Positions 49,512 to 61,247 of a DNA stretch of 64,000 nucleotides are shown here, one piece after another. Each line of letters begins with the position of its first letter. The stretch's first letter is position 1. The notes beneath the pieces are model-generated. The model did not search any database, was not told where the DNA came from, and worked only from the letters and a program-made list of their open reading frames with translations. Made by a program: the position numbers and the translations under genes. The stretch is from Tragulus kanchil. Lineage: Eukaryota > Chordata > Mammalia > Artiodactyla > Tragulidae. The DNA is taken from positions 258,035,830-258,099,829 of the forward strand of contig JAIOJX010000026.1 of assembly GCA_022376925.1 (NCBI GenBank). The letters run 5' to 3'.

Positions 49512-51556
49512 TGCATTACTAGTAACATGCAACTTTGGGATTACAGCTAAAACCAATAAAGGTGGACTCTAGTAATCTATTAATCAAAAACTGAAATATA
49601 CAAACAAGTGATAGCAAAAGCAAACAAGCAGTTTGACAGATTAAAATATACATATGTGTATATATATATATATATTTTAAAGGAATTCTATATCAAGAAC
49701 AGCTGCTTCCCAAACAGAGCCTTCAATGGTTTTATCATGCTATTTAATTTGTCTTTCCTATTTAGATGCAAAGGAAGTAAATTCCAAAACTGACATACCA
49801 TAAACACTGGTGCTACTGATCATTTCTTGCTGGCAGCACAAAAAGCTGAATTGGATTTCTCACAAGCAGGAATTCCAAAGGTTGCTTTTCATTAAAGCCA
49901 CTTTTCCTCTCAGCTATCAAATGTCACTGCCTTGAAACGTGGGCCCTTTCGTCAGGTATTCATTTAACCTACATGCATATAATTAAGGGGGAAAGCAACA
50001 TCAACAAAAAGGGGATCTCAGATCACAGGAGAAGAAAGAAAGGAAAAAAAGCACATGACCAGGAATGCAAGTCCATGTCAATTTCACTCACTCCCATTGA
50101 AACTAACAAGAGCTCCGGGGAGGACGGTAATAGGATCAGTGGATTGTATATACCATTAAATTATACATCTTTCTCTCCCGTTCCTTGCCAACAATACGCC
50201 CACCACGCTGTACCCCCTCCAAGATGATGTGCTTACATTTTTCTGCAACCGATCTTCTGACATTTTCACGTTCCTCCAGCCACGAGATTGTAATTTAACC
50301 TCAACTTTTTTTGTGTGAAAGATTCTTATTTACACTTCTTATTTACTTAGAAGTTAGTTCCCGAAGAAAGTCTAGCCCCACCCTATGGCTCCGCTTTCTT
50401 ATTTTTTTTTTTTTTATTTTGGAAGTAAAAAGAGAGTAATAAGTAAGCCCAATATAGCGGAAAACGAGATTCTTGGAATCGCGAACTCTTAATCCCACAC
50501 TATTGTTACAATGATTAAGCAGCAAAAATATGCATTACTAGTAACATGCAACTTTGGGATTACAGCTAAAACCAATAAAGGTGGACTCTAGTAATCTATT
50601 AATCAAAAACTGAAATATACAAACAAGTGATAGCAAAAGCAAACAAGCAGTTTGACAGATTAAAATATACATATGTGTATATATATATATATATTTTAAA
50701 GGAATTCTATATCAAGAACAGCTGCTTCCCAAACAGAGCCTTCAATGGTTTTATCATGCTATTTAATTTGTCTTTCCTATTTAGATGCAAAGGAAGTAAA
50801 TTCCAAAACTGACATACCATAAACACTGGTGCTACTGATCATTTCTTGCTGGCAGCACAAAAAGCTGAATTGGATTTCTCACAAGCAGGAATTCCAAAGG
50901 TTGCTTTTCATTAAAGCCACTTTTCCTCTCAGCTATCAAATGTCACTGCCTTGAAACGTGGGCCCTTTCGTCAGGTATTCATTTAACCTACATGCATATA
51001 ATTAAGGGGGAAAGCAACATCAACAAAAAGGGGATCTCAGATCACAGGAGAAGAAAGAAAGGAAAAAAAGCACATGACCAGGAATGCAAGTCCATGTCAA
51101 TTTCACTCACTCCCATTGAAACTAACAAGAGCTCCGGGGAGGACGGTAATAGGATCAGTGGATTGTATATACCATTAAATTATACATCTTTCTCTCCCGT
51201 TCCTTGCCAACAATACGCCCACCACGCTGTACCCCCTCCAAGATGATGTGCTTACATTTTTCTGCAACCGATCTTCTGACATTTTCACGTTCCTCCAGCC
51301 ACGAGATTGTAATTTAACCTCAACTTTTTGTGTGTGCAAGATTCTTATTTACACTTCTTATTTACTTAGAAGTTAGTTCCCGAAGAAAGTCTAGCCCCAC
51401 CCTATGGCTCCGCTTTCTTATTTTTTTTTTTTTTATTTTGGAAGTAAAAAGAGAGTAATAAGTAAGCCCAATATAGCGGAAAACGAGATTCTTGGAATCG
51501 CGAACTCTTAATCCCACACTATTGTTACAATGATTAAGCAGCAAAAATATGCATTA
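49512..51556 (+). repeat. Tandem duplication D17, 49512-50530 / 50531-51556 (period 1019)
   Basis: Shortest period of the series. Copies differ at 'cttttttttgtgtgaaag' versus 'ctttttgtgtgtgcaag' near 50305/51325. They contain a (TA)n tract (about 49660-49674) and repeat-free sequence just downstream of the putative minus-strand first exon. They share 'atgcatta' at the join. Confidence 0.95.
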
Positions 51557-51769
51557 TAATGTTTCAAGGCTACTTTGTACAGAGAAATTAGACAGCAGGT
51601 TGGCGTACTGAACAGAAACGAGTGCAAGTTAAATTTAATGTTTACGGCACAACTCGAAGATCTCTTTTCATTACGGTCTTGGATTTATTTATAGTCTTTA
51701 AAAATTAAACAAACAAAATCAAAAAAACAAATTTAAACAGATGGTAGAAAACTACGAAGCTCCTCTTAC
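51557..51769 (-). other. Start of putative first intron (minus-strand gene)
   Basis: On the minus strand this follows the donor GTAAGA. The sequence is AT-rich with A-runs and no repeat recognised. Confidence 0.4.
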
Positions 51770-52000
51770 CTGAACTCGCGGAGCGAAAACCCGATAGGTT
51801 AGCGTAGCATCGATCCGATGTGTTTGCTGATGAATGGAAGCTAGGGTTAAGTGAAGGTGCCTATGATTTGAAATCATTCCAAGTTTTTGAAGGGAAGACG
51901 GACTGCAGCCTCTGCCATGTTGGAATTTCAAACCCAAAACAGCTGCTTGGAAGGAGCCAGCATGCCAGAGGCTGGGCGCAGGCGCAGAGCGCCGCCGAGC
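51770..52000 (-). other. Probable first exon of an unnamed gene, minus strand
   Basis: At the edge of a CpG island the minus strand reads ...GAGTTCAG^GTAAGAGG, a perfect donor consensus, with the last exon base at 51770 and the intron running to lower coordinates. The upper limit is only estimated: an NRF1-like site at 51976-51985 and a YY1-like ACATGGC element at 51914-51920 suggest initiation somewhere between about 51925 and 52010. Within the exon an ATG at 51877-51875 opens 36 codons ending exactly at the donor in phase 0 (starts MISNHRHLHL, ends FAPRVQ). The frame has no upstream in-frame stop until about 52010. It may be an alternative N-terminus or simply 5' UTR. I do not recognise the gene. 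No CAGE or RNA evidence is available. Confidence 0.5.
51914..51985 (-). promoter_or_regulatory. NRF1-like and YY1-like promoter elements
   Basis: GCGCAGGCGC at 51976-51985 is one base from the NRF1 palindrome GCGCATGCGC. AACATGGCAG (minus strand, about 51913-51922) resembles the YY1 core, which in TATA-less promoters usually lies just downstream of the start in sense orientation. Order and orientation fit minus-strand transcription. No TATA box seen. Confidence 0.45.
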
Positions 52001-52930
52001 CAAATTCAAATCACTTTCACACTAAGAGCCAAAGATCAGTTTTCAAAGGAGAGAGGGAGAAAAGAGACGGAGGCTGCCGAGAGGGAGAGAAGACGGGAGG
52101 CAGTGGCGAGAGGCGGGCAGTGGAGAGAGACGGGCAGCGGGAGGACCGGGAGGGAGAGGGAGAGGCGCGCGGAGCCCGCGGAGCTGGAGGGGGAGAAAGG
52201 GAGGCGGGAGGCGAGCGGCGAGCGAGCGAGAGACGCGCCAGAGATTCATGGGCAGGGAGGGCTCAATGGCCGCGCCGCGCTGGCCGGCCGGCCGCTCGGG
52301 TCATGTTACACGGCCGGGGCCGCGGCGGCCGCCCAGCCTCGCCGACGCGCTCGCGCCGCCCGGAGGGGGCCCCGAGGTCATGACTGCGCGCGCGGGGACC
52401 GGGAGCTCGGCCCGCCCGCACTCTCGGGCGGCCCAGCCTGGGGCCCGGGGAGCGAGCCTCGGGAGGCGAAGGGGGCCTTTCTTTCCCACGCGTGCCGGCC
52501 GGCCCTCGCGCTCCCAGCCCGCCTTCCGGGGCTCCGCGGCCCGCCGCCCCTCCCCGCCCGCCCCGGGCCTCCCGACAGCTGCGGCCGCTGCCCGCCTCCC
52601 CACCCCCACGACGCCGCGCGCACGGCGGGACCCGGGCCCGAGAGCCGGGACCTCAGCCGCACTCTCCCCGGGGCCCCCAGCGCTAGCCGGAGAACGACTT
52701 TCTCCGCCAGGAGGAGGCAACTTCGCGGGGGGAAACTCCGAATTCACCCAGTTCCCCTCCCCCGCCGCCCAGTGAATAAATAAGATCCGAAGTGGCTAGG
52801 TGTGCGGTCCGCTCTGCCGCGCTCCGGCTCCCTCCCTACCTCCCCCAGGCGGCTCGGGCAGGGGAACGCAGCGCCCGGGGGCCCCTGGTGCGGGCGGCTG
52901 GTGCGCAGGCATGGACGTTAGGCTGCTGCC
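51960..52930. promoter_or_regulatory. CpG island
   Basis: About 1 kb of very high GC with abundant CpG ('gcgcgcgcggggaccgggag', 'ccgcggcggccgcccagcc'), against an AT-rich background everywhere else. A purine-rich plus-strand segment (52040-52250, GAGA/GGGAG runs; pyrimidine-rich on the minus strand) lies on the side facing the putative exon. Long frames over the island on both strands (up to 298 codons) are a known side effect of high GC and lack domains; I do not call them genes. It is the only promoter-grade feature in the window. Bidirectional initiation is possible. Confidence 0.92.
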
Positions 52931-53060
52931 TCCCCAACCCCCTTCTAGGGAGCGATCTGGGGACCCAGGAGTGGGAAGAGAGTAGGGGCTTTGTGGTGCT
53001 GGGAGCTGAAGAAGAATGAAATGTGCGGTTCAATGTGTTGCTGCATCCCAGGGAGCGATG
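52931..53060. other. Island shore
   Basis: Transition from the CpG island to AT-rich DNA; no gene called. A GTAAGC at 53180 on the plus strand is a weak possible donor for an upstream antisense transcript. Confidence 0.25.
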
Positions 53061-55271
53061 CAGTGCTGATTGTCTGTTGCTGAGATAGCCTTTTGTTCGG
53101 AACATAAGGTTTAAGAAACACACACACGTTTTCTGGGGTCTCTTGTTAGATGTAAATGTGCTGCATCCAGACACTTACTATGCAGGGTAAGCTCAGTTGG
53201 TTTACTAATCACCCCGCCCCACCCCCAAACAACCAGGATCATTTGAATGGGAACCTCATTCAGACTTCTAGGCTGCTCAGTATTGCCTTCAACCTATTTC
53301 ATTCTAGACTAGCCAACCATCCAACTGAGATAATAAAGCAAACAATAACATTTGATCATGATGTCTACGAGATAATGTGCCCGGCAAAGTTCTTTAGAAA
53401 TTGTAATGAGAAAGAGAGTGAGTGAGGTAATAATTTCACTTCGTTTTCATGAAATATGACTTTAATAGATAAATCCTAAGTTTATACTTTGGCCTGGTGG
53501 ACATCCGGCCCTCTGTATTTCAACTAAGCTAAGACTGAAAGAGGCAAATTAAATATTCGACCAGGAGTCCATCAAGCTGAAAATGTTACTTTTGAAGGTT
53601 GGAACCGAAAATATACTTGTTTAGCACTGACCCTCCTCATAACGAACGGTATTCACATTTCCCCCGCTTCTTTGCCAGTGATTCAATAGACTAAATTGCA
53701 GCTTTCCGGATGATGAAATGCAGCTTTTAAAATATACCACATATATACTCGGAAATTAATTTCATTCTCCTTCTGTGATTTTCTTACCTTTGAATGGCTA
53801 GCTATCGAATGAATGCATTTAGTTAACACAATGAGAAAGAAAAAATTTAGTTAAATCCAGACAGATGACAGAATTTAAAAGACACACAGAAAGTAACTCC
53901 TAATCTTACTAAATATTTCTAGGGAATGGAATTCTCTATTGAGAATAGATTTGACCTTTCTGTGAAAAATTTTTTTTTAAAAAAACTAAGCTTCAAAATA
54001 AAACAGAAGAACTTTATTCTGATGTAACAGAGAACACTGAAGCCCCTTTAGTTGTATTTACAAGATAGCTTTGAAAATGATATTACCAGAAGCTGTCCAT
54101 TGGATTTCACCACAAAGAAAGAAGTGTAGGAAAGAATCTGTGGGATACTACCCACCCTAGGAGTCAGCTTGGGAATGGGAACCAGTGCTGATTGTCTGTT
54201 GCTGAGATAGCCTTTTGTTCGGAACATAAGGTTTAAGAAACACACACACGTTTTCTGGGGTCTCTTGTTAGATGTAAATGTGCTGCATCCAGACACTTAC
54301 TATGCAGGGTAAGCTCAGTTGGTTTACTAATCACCCCGCCCCACCCCCAAACAACCAGGATCATTTGAATGGGAACCTCATTCAGACTTCTAGGCTGCTC
54401 AGTATTGCCTTCAACCTATTTCATTCTAGACTAGCCAACCATCCAACTGAGATAATAAAGCAAACAATAACATTTGATCATGATGTCTACGAGATAATGT
54501 GCCCGGCAAAGTTCTTTAGAAATTGTAATGAGAAAGAGAGTGAGTGAGGTAATAATTTCACTTCGTTTTCATGAAATATGACTTTAATAGATAAATCCTA
54601 AGTTTATACTTTGGCCTGGTGGACATCCGCCCTCTGTATTTCAACTAAGCTAAGACTGAAAGAGGCAAATTAAATATTCGACCAGGAGTCCATCAAGCTG
54701 AAAATGTTACTTTTGAAGGTTGGAACCGAAAATATACTTGTTTAGCACTGACCCTCCTCATAACGAACGGTATTCACATTTCCCCCGCTTCTTTGCCAGT
54801 GATTCAATAGACTAAATTGCAGCTTTCCGGATGATGAAATGCAGCTTTTAAAATATACCACATATATACTCGGAAATTAATTTCATTCTCCTTCTGTGAT
54901 TTTCTTACCTTTGAATGGCTAGCTATCGAATGAATGCATTTAGTTAACACAATGAGAAAGAAAAAATTTAGTTAAATCCAGACAGATGACAGAATTTAAA
55001 AGACACACAGAAAGTAACTCCTAATCTTACTAAATATTTCTAGGGAATGGAATTCTCTATTGAGAATAGATTTGACCTTTCTGTGAAAAATTTTTTTTTA
55101 AAAAAACTAAGCTTCAAAATAAAACAGAAGAACTTTATTCTGATGTAACAGAGAACACTGAAGCCCCTTTAGTTGTATTTACAAGATAGCTTTGAAAATG
55201 ATATTACCAGAAGCTGTCCATTGGATTTCACCACAAAGAAAGAAGTGTAGGAAAGAATCTGTGGGATACTA
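53061..55271 (+). repeat. Tandem duplication D18, 53061-54150 / 54183-55271 (period about 1122), with orphan 32 bases
   Basis: Near-identical copies ('catccggccctc' versus 'catccgccctc' is one change). Between them, 54151-54182 matches neither the flank of copy one nor that of copy two. Non-coding, repeat-free sequence directly upstream of the island. Confidence 0.94.
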
Positions 55272-55523
55272 TTGGATTGGGTACAGATGAATTAAACAAC
55301 AATAACTGTGAAGAATTTATAATTTCAGTTATTTCCCATGTGGAGAATGTTGATGAGAAGCCCTCTGTGCAGTTCAAGCAAAACTGTTCTGTCCTTGTGT
55401 GTTAAAAAAAGAGTTCAGAGCACATCAACCTTTAACACTAAATTTCTAGTACTGAATTTACAGTTCCTCATGTAAACCAAAATACTGAATAATAGAAATA
55501 ATGGAATAACCACTGAGTAAAAA

Positions 55524-57736
55524 ACAATGTGTTTTGATGAACAACTTGAAGAAATTCATTTTCAGCATTTAAAATAAACTAAATCCTACTTTTAAAACAG
55601 GGCAGCAGAAGTGTGGCTAGCAGAAGTTTATTCATAGATAAGTCATACTTTTTCCAATTCTCTCATCTATTCATTTGAAATACAGATCATAAAATCCATC
55701 AACATATCAAATCCATGTTCAACATACAAATGAACATAATTAACTTTGGAATCAAAGACAGGAAACAATTCAAAAGATCACGGCTTATATTTACACAGTT
55801 TCCGAAGTGTCCAAAATTAAATATACTCCCAGGGAAAAAAAAGGCTTCTGTAATAAAATATTATGGGATTTGCACAACTAATAAAATCCACAGTGGAGTT
55901 TGTTATTCCACTATCTCGAGCTTTCATTCTTTCTTTTTGTGTATGGGTAAAGACCATTAAGAAAATGGGTAAAATTGTCTTACATTTTGCAGAGGAATAT
56001 GAGGCTTTGTTTTTCAAAAAGATTCAATTTTTTTGCAAAATTAGCACAATGTTAAGATATTGTTCTCAATAAAACTATAATGGTGTGACTAAATTAAATA
56101 GCATTTCATTAGTCACTATATTCTATCTTTTTTAAAGTTTTATTCTAAATAAATGTTTTTGGTTGTAATTAATATCTATATAGCATATTATATGAAACTT
56201 TTCTTATGGTAACATAAGAATAAGAAATTGAGTCTTTCAGAAGTTGATTAGCTAGGCAATTAAATAGTTAATTCAATAAAAAACTGGGCTAATTTTTTTC
56301 CCCGTTGCATTATATTCTTTGGTTATCTCTTTTGTGTATTAAATGTAGAGAAGACATATATAATATGTATATAATAAATGAATGTCTAATACAGAATATA
56401 TTCTGACTTTTTAAAAAGAGAATCAGAAGAAAAGTAAATATAAAGTATCCCTTTTTCCTTCAAGACTGTGTGTTTCTCTCTGTACGTGTGTATGTTCCTC
56501 TCAAACTGATTCAGAGGGAAAAATCCTTTTCCTTTTCCCTTTTCTTGTTCTCACTATACATATAAACAACATCAACAACAAAGTAAAAGGTAAGGAAATA
56601 AGCAAGGGGATACTGAATGGGATTTTAAGAATACAATGTGTTTTGATGAACAACTTGAAGAAATTCATTTTCAGCATTTAAAATAAACTAAATCCTACTT
56701 TTAAAACAGGGCAGCAGAAGTGTGGCTAGCAGAAGTTTATTCATAGATAAGTCATACTTTTTCCAATTCTCTCATCTATTCATTTGAAATACAGATCATA
56801 AAATCCATCAACATATCAAATCCATGTTCAACATACAAATGAACATAATTAACTTTGGAATCAAAGACAGGAAACAATTCAAAAGATCACGGCTTATATT
56901 TACACAGTTTCCGAAGTGTCCAAAATTAAATATACTCCCAGGAAAAAAAGGCTTCTGTAATAAAATATTATGGGATTTGCACAACTAATAAAATCCACAG
57001 TGGAGTTTGTTATTCCACTATCTCGAGCTTTCATTCTTTCTTTTTGTGTATGGGTAAAGACCATTAAGAAAATGGGTAAAATTGTCTTACATTTTGCAGA
57101 GGAATATGAGGCTTTGTTTTTCAAAAAGATTCAATTTTTTTGCAAAATTAGCACAATGTTAAGATATTGTTCTCAATAAAACTATAATGGTGTGACTAAA
57201 TTAAATAGCATTTCATTAGTCACTATATTCTATCTTTTTTAAAGTTTTATTCTAAATAAATGTTTTTGGTTGTAATTAATATCTATATAGCATATTATAT
57301 GAAACTTTTCTTATGGTAACATAAGAATAAGAAATTGAGTCTTTCAGAAGTTGATTAGCTAGGCAATTAAATAGTTAATTCAATAAAAAACTGGGCTAAT
57401 TTTTTTCCCCGTTGCATTATATTCTTTGGTTATCTCTTTTGTGTATTAAATGTAGAGAAGACATATATAATATGTATATAATAAATGAATGTCTAATACA
57501 GAATATATTCTGACTTTTTTTAAAAAGAGAATCAGAAGAAAAGTAAATATAAAGTATCCCTTTTTCCTTCAAGACTGTGTGTTTCTCTCTGTACGTGTGT
57601 ATGTTCCTCTCAAACTGATTCAGAGGGAAAAATCCTTTTCCTTTTCCCTTTTCTTGTTCTCACTATACATATAAACAACATCAACAACAAAGTAAAAGGT
57701 AAGGAAATAAGCAAGGGGATACTGAATGGGATTTTA
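55524..57736 (+). repeat. Tandem duplication D19, 55524-56632 / 56633-57736 (period 1109)
   Basis: AT-rich copies with homopolymer differences ('ccagggaaaaaaaagg' versus 'ccaggaaaaaaagg'; T-run near 57514). Overlaps D20, so about 56491-56625 is present three times (also near 57600 and 58698). Confidence 0.95.
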
Positions 57737-59787
57737 CAGATGCACCTAGGTTGTCTACACTGGCCCAAGGAAAATTTGACCCTGGTTAGACAGAGATGAG
57801 CTTTACCTGTGTGATGGGAGAAGAAAAGGGGAAAGACGAGGGTAGATAGAGCGTAGAGAAGATGAGGGAGACGAGGGTGACAAGATGCTTTAAAGAGAGA
57901 ACAAGTGTCTATCTTGTACAGTTTATTATGAAATGCTCAACATGATTCAACTTTTACAACTGCTTTTTAGTTTCAAACTCAAGGATTATTTTAATAAAAT
58001 GTTAAACTACTAAGATATTCTTCCAAACGTCTGTCTTTCAAAAAATATTCTAAGACTTAGTGGCTATTTACTAGACCTACACATTTTTTTCATATTGCTC
58101 ACAAAATCCAAAGCAGTCAAAATTAACGACATAGTAATTTTTTACTGTTTCCATAAAATTGCAGTTTTAAGAATTTTCATTGGCACTTCAACTAAGAAGT
58201 TATTATGCGCTACTGGCCCTGCTCAAGAATAAATAAATAAATAAAGAAGACCTTGCACTTATTTTGTGAAATTATTCAATTTGTTAGAATTACACTTGAA
58301 TACAGGTACTGTCAAATGGTATTAGAGTGGTCCATGTATCTCCTCTGTGACCTAAACCTACAGTGGAGAGACAACTGGAAAATCCTGTGATAGGTTCATC
58401 AGAAATGTTTTCTTGGTTTTGCAAAAGTGTTTTCTTCTAATAACCTGAGGCTTATGTGTTTTTTCATTTACTCTTTAAATGGTGGTACTGTCCATATAGT
58501 TGCTGCAACTCCTGCCAGATTCTGCATGATTCTCAGTTTCATTTAGGAAGTACATATTGAACACTTACTGTGGTTAAAAGCATTGCACTAAAAATTGCAG
58601 AGGATTTAAATGAATACTGACATTAACATTTTATGGATGTGCCCAGATAAATATAGTTTGAAGTGAATGTTGAACTGTAATAAGTGACCTTTTTCCTTAT
58701 GTTCCTCTCAAACTGATTCAGAGGGAAAAATCCTTTTCCTTTTCCCTTTTCTTGTTCTCACTATACATATAAACAACATCAACAACAAAGTAAAAGGTAA
58801 GGAAATAAGCAAGGGGATACTGAATGGGATTTTACAGATGCACCTAGGTTGTCTACACTGGCCCAAGGAAAATTTGACCCTGGTTAGACAGAGATGAGCT
58901 TTACCTGTGTGATGGGAGAAGAAAAGGGGAAAGACGAGGGTAGATAGAGCGTAGAGAAGATGAGGGAGACGAGGGTGACAAGATGCTTTAAAGAGAGAAC
59001 AAGTGTCTATCTTGTACAGTTTATTATGAAATGCTCAACATGATTCAACTTTTACAACTGCTTTTTAGTTTCAAACTCAAGGATTATTTTAATAAAATGT
59101 TAAACTACTAAGATATTCTTCCAAACGTCTGTCTTTCAAAAAATATTCTAAGACTTAGTGGCTATTTACTAGACCTACACATTTTTTTCATATTGCTCAC
59201 AAAATCCAAAGCAGTCAAAATTAACGACATAGTAATTTTTTACTGTTTCCATAAAATTGCAGTTTTAAGAATTTTCATTGGCACTTCAACTAAGAAGTTA
59301 TTATGCGCTACTGGCCCTGCTCAAGAATAAATAAATAAATAAAGAAGACCTTGCACTTATTTTGTGAAATTATTCAATTTGTTAGAATTACACTTGAATA
59401 CAGGTACTGTCAAATGGTATTAGAGTGGTCCATGTATCTCCTCTGTGACCTAAACCTACAGTGGAGAGACAACTGGAAAATCCTGTGATAGGTTCATCAG
59501 AAATGTTTTCTTGGTTTTGCAAAAGTGTTTTCTTCTAATAACCTGAGGCTTATGTGTTTTTTCATTTACTCTTTAAATGGTGGTACTGTCCATATAGTTG
59601 CTGCAACTCCTGCCAGATTCTGCATGATTCTCAGTTTCATTTAGGAAGTACATATTGAACACTTACTGTGGTTAAAAGCATTGCACTAAAAATTGCAGAG
59701 GATTTAAATGAATACTGACATTAACATTTTATGGATGTGCCCAGATAAATATAGTTTGAAGTGAATGTTGAACTGTAATAAGTGACT
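57600..59787 (+). repeat. Tandem duplication D20, 57600-58697 / 58698-59787 (period 1098)
   Basis: Apparently identical copies. Contain an (AATA)n at about 58230-58244 and an old-repeat-like phrase 'tattgaacacttactgtgg' near 58555 (copy near 59653) that may be an L2/MIR remnant. No gene. Confidence 0.95.
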
Positions 59788-60235
59788 CATAAAGGGGCTC
59801 TGTCCAGAAGATACAGGTTCTTTCATGGAGGACAGTTTTCCTGGCCTTTGTAGTCTCAATCTTTATTTTCCAATGCAACAAACCACTTGCCATTTGCATA
59901 CACCATATGGTTTGTCCCCTCTGTGCCTTGCTTTTCACTGAGACTCCTGGTTTTCTCTCTTCTATGAGCTAACTCCCTGTAGACTCTCAGCTCTTTTCTG
60001 AGGAGATTTCTCAGGCTTCCTAGGGTCACTTCAGTATCTTTCCCCTGGGCTCCTTTCAGACTCTGTATCTCTTTCTCTCATTATCACATCATTTTTAAAG
60101 TATCTCTGTGCTTGATCCCTCTGTTATGTTGTAAGCTTCTTGAGGGCAGACAATCATTGTAACTTCTATGTTTGTTTTGTTTCCTTAAAATAACTGACAA
60201 TAAACATTAAGTAAGTAAATGCTTATTGAGGAAGC
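59788..60235 (+). mobile_element. Ancient L2 3'-end fragment
   Basis: Ends with the typical L2 3' series: 'gtaagcttcttgagggcaga', a gap, then 'aagtaagtaaatgcttattg' (consensus 'gtgctcaataaatgcttgttga'). The upstream 300 bases are T/C-rich and could be the same element. Family from memory; left boundary uncertain. Confidence 0.55.
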
Positions 60236-60453
60236 TAATGACTTGACCTGTGAAAGTAATAGGAATTCACAAAGCCTGCAGGGAAAGAGACTATTGGGTC
60301 TTTTACAGGAAATAGCATCTGATCTACTTTGGTTGAGCCTTGCTTTGTACAGGGAAATAGGGATGGGTGGGAATGGGACGGAGTGCATTATGGAGGAACT
60401 TCATTCAGTCTTTGGATGAAAAGTTTGCGTTGTAGTAGGTAGGTAACAGGAAG

Positions 60454-60766
60454 CTCTTGACAGTTTGTTTTGTTTTGTTTTGTTTTTTCAATTTTGGCCT
60501 CTTTTATTGGTTTATTTATTTATTTATTTTCATACATTTTTATTCTTTTGGCCCGTGTGGGCCTCCCATTGCAGTGGCCTCTTTCATTGCAGAGCACCAG
60601 CCCTGGATGCACGCACTTCAGAGTGCTGGCTCGTAATTGGACACACTGGTCCAGCCACTCTGCAGCATGTGGGATCGTCCCAGGCCAGGGATCGAACCGG
60701 TGTCCCTTGCACTGCAAGGAGGGCTCTTTACCCACTGGACCACCAGGGAAGCCCTCTTGACAGTTT
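60454..60766 (-). mobile_element. CHR-2 type SINE, antisense, with 13-base target-site duplication
   Basis: Reverse complement of a CHR-2 SINE. It has an A-tail read as (GTTTT)n and (ATTT)n at 60467-60530, then the reversed body ('gggcctcccattgcagtggc', 'ggccagggatcgaaccggtg') and the head 'ccaccagggaagccc' at 60740-60753. Perfect direct repeats CTCTTGACAGTTT flank it at 60454-60466 and 60754-60766. The element is complete, about 287 bases. Frames of about 100 codons on either strand are translations of the SINE. The same family is present at 3450-3726. Confidence 0.93.
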
Positions 60767-61247
60767 CTAAGCAGGAGATTTATGAGGTCTGAGACCTGCT
60801 TTAAGAAGATACAGCTAATAGAACTGGAAAGAGAGAGACCGGCTAGGAAGCTCCAGCAATGGTCTATCATTTTCTGTTCCCTCAAACTGTCAATCCTTCT
60901 TGGAGGGTGCAGTGATATACTTCCTTGCCTGTTTTATAGATGGTCCATCTGTATTGATCGCTCCATAGTGTACGTTCATTTTGTAATATTAGAAAATGTC
61001 AGTGTGTTTAAAGGCATTCATTTAATGTCAAAGATATAAAAAGGTACAATACATTGGAATAGAATGTTTTTCTTCCTCAAGCTGAACATAGACTTTCTTC
61101 TCATACTTTACTTTCACCTCCCCACCATCACCACTGCCCCTTTACAATTAGTTCCGCTCAGCTTGTACTTTCGGCTTAGCAGGTATTTCATTTTCAAGGG
61201 AAGTACTGCCTGAAGATAAGAAAAGTTCCTCCCTGGAGTATGTTTGA
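60767..61247. other. Unique non-coding DNA
   Basis: No recognised repeat, gene or RNA. An 85-codon frame from 60782 has no supporting features. Confidence 0.5.

Noticed and set aside
51887..52783. 298-codon plus-strand open frame (and 148- to 187-codon frames on both strands)
   Set aside because: All lie in the CpG island, where high GC removes stop codons. Sequences are Arg/Pro/Ala/Gly-rich with no domain, and opposite-strand frames are equally long.
53176..53186. Plus-strand GTAAGC as donor of an antisense transcript
   Set aside because: Weak context and no paired acceptor in view. It is duplicated by D18, so only a marginal hint.
56316..56328. 'tctttggttatct', identical to the first 13 bases of mature miR-9
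   Set aside because: The rest of the mature sequence does not match, and there is no complementary arm nearby to form the precursor hairpin.
60465..60770. Open frames of 96-121 codons on both strands
   Set aside because: They are translations of the antisense CHR-2 SINE and its T-rich tail.
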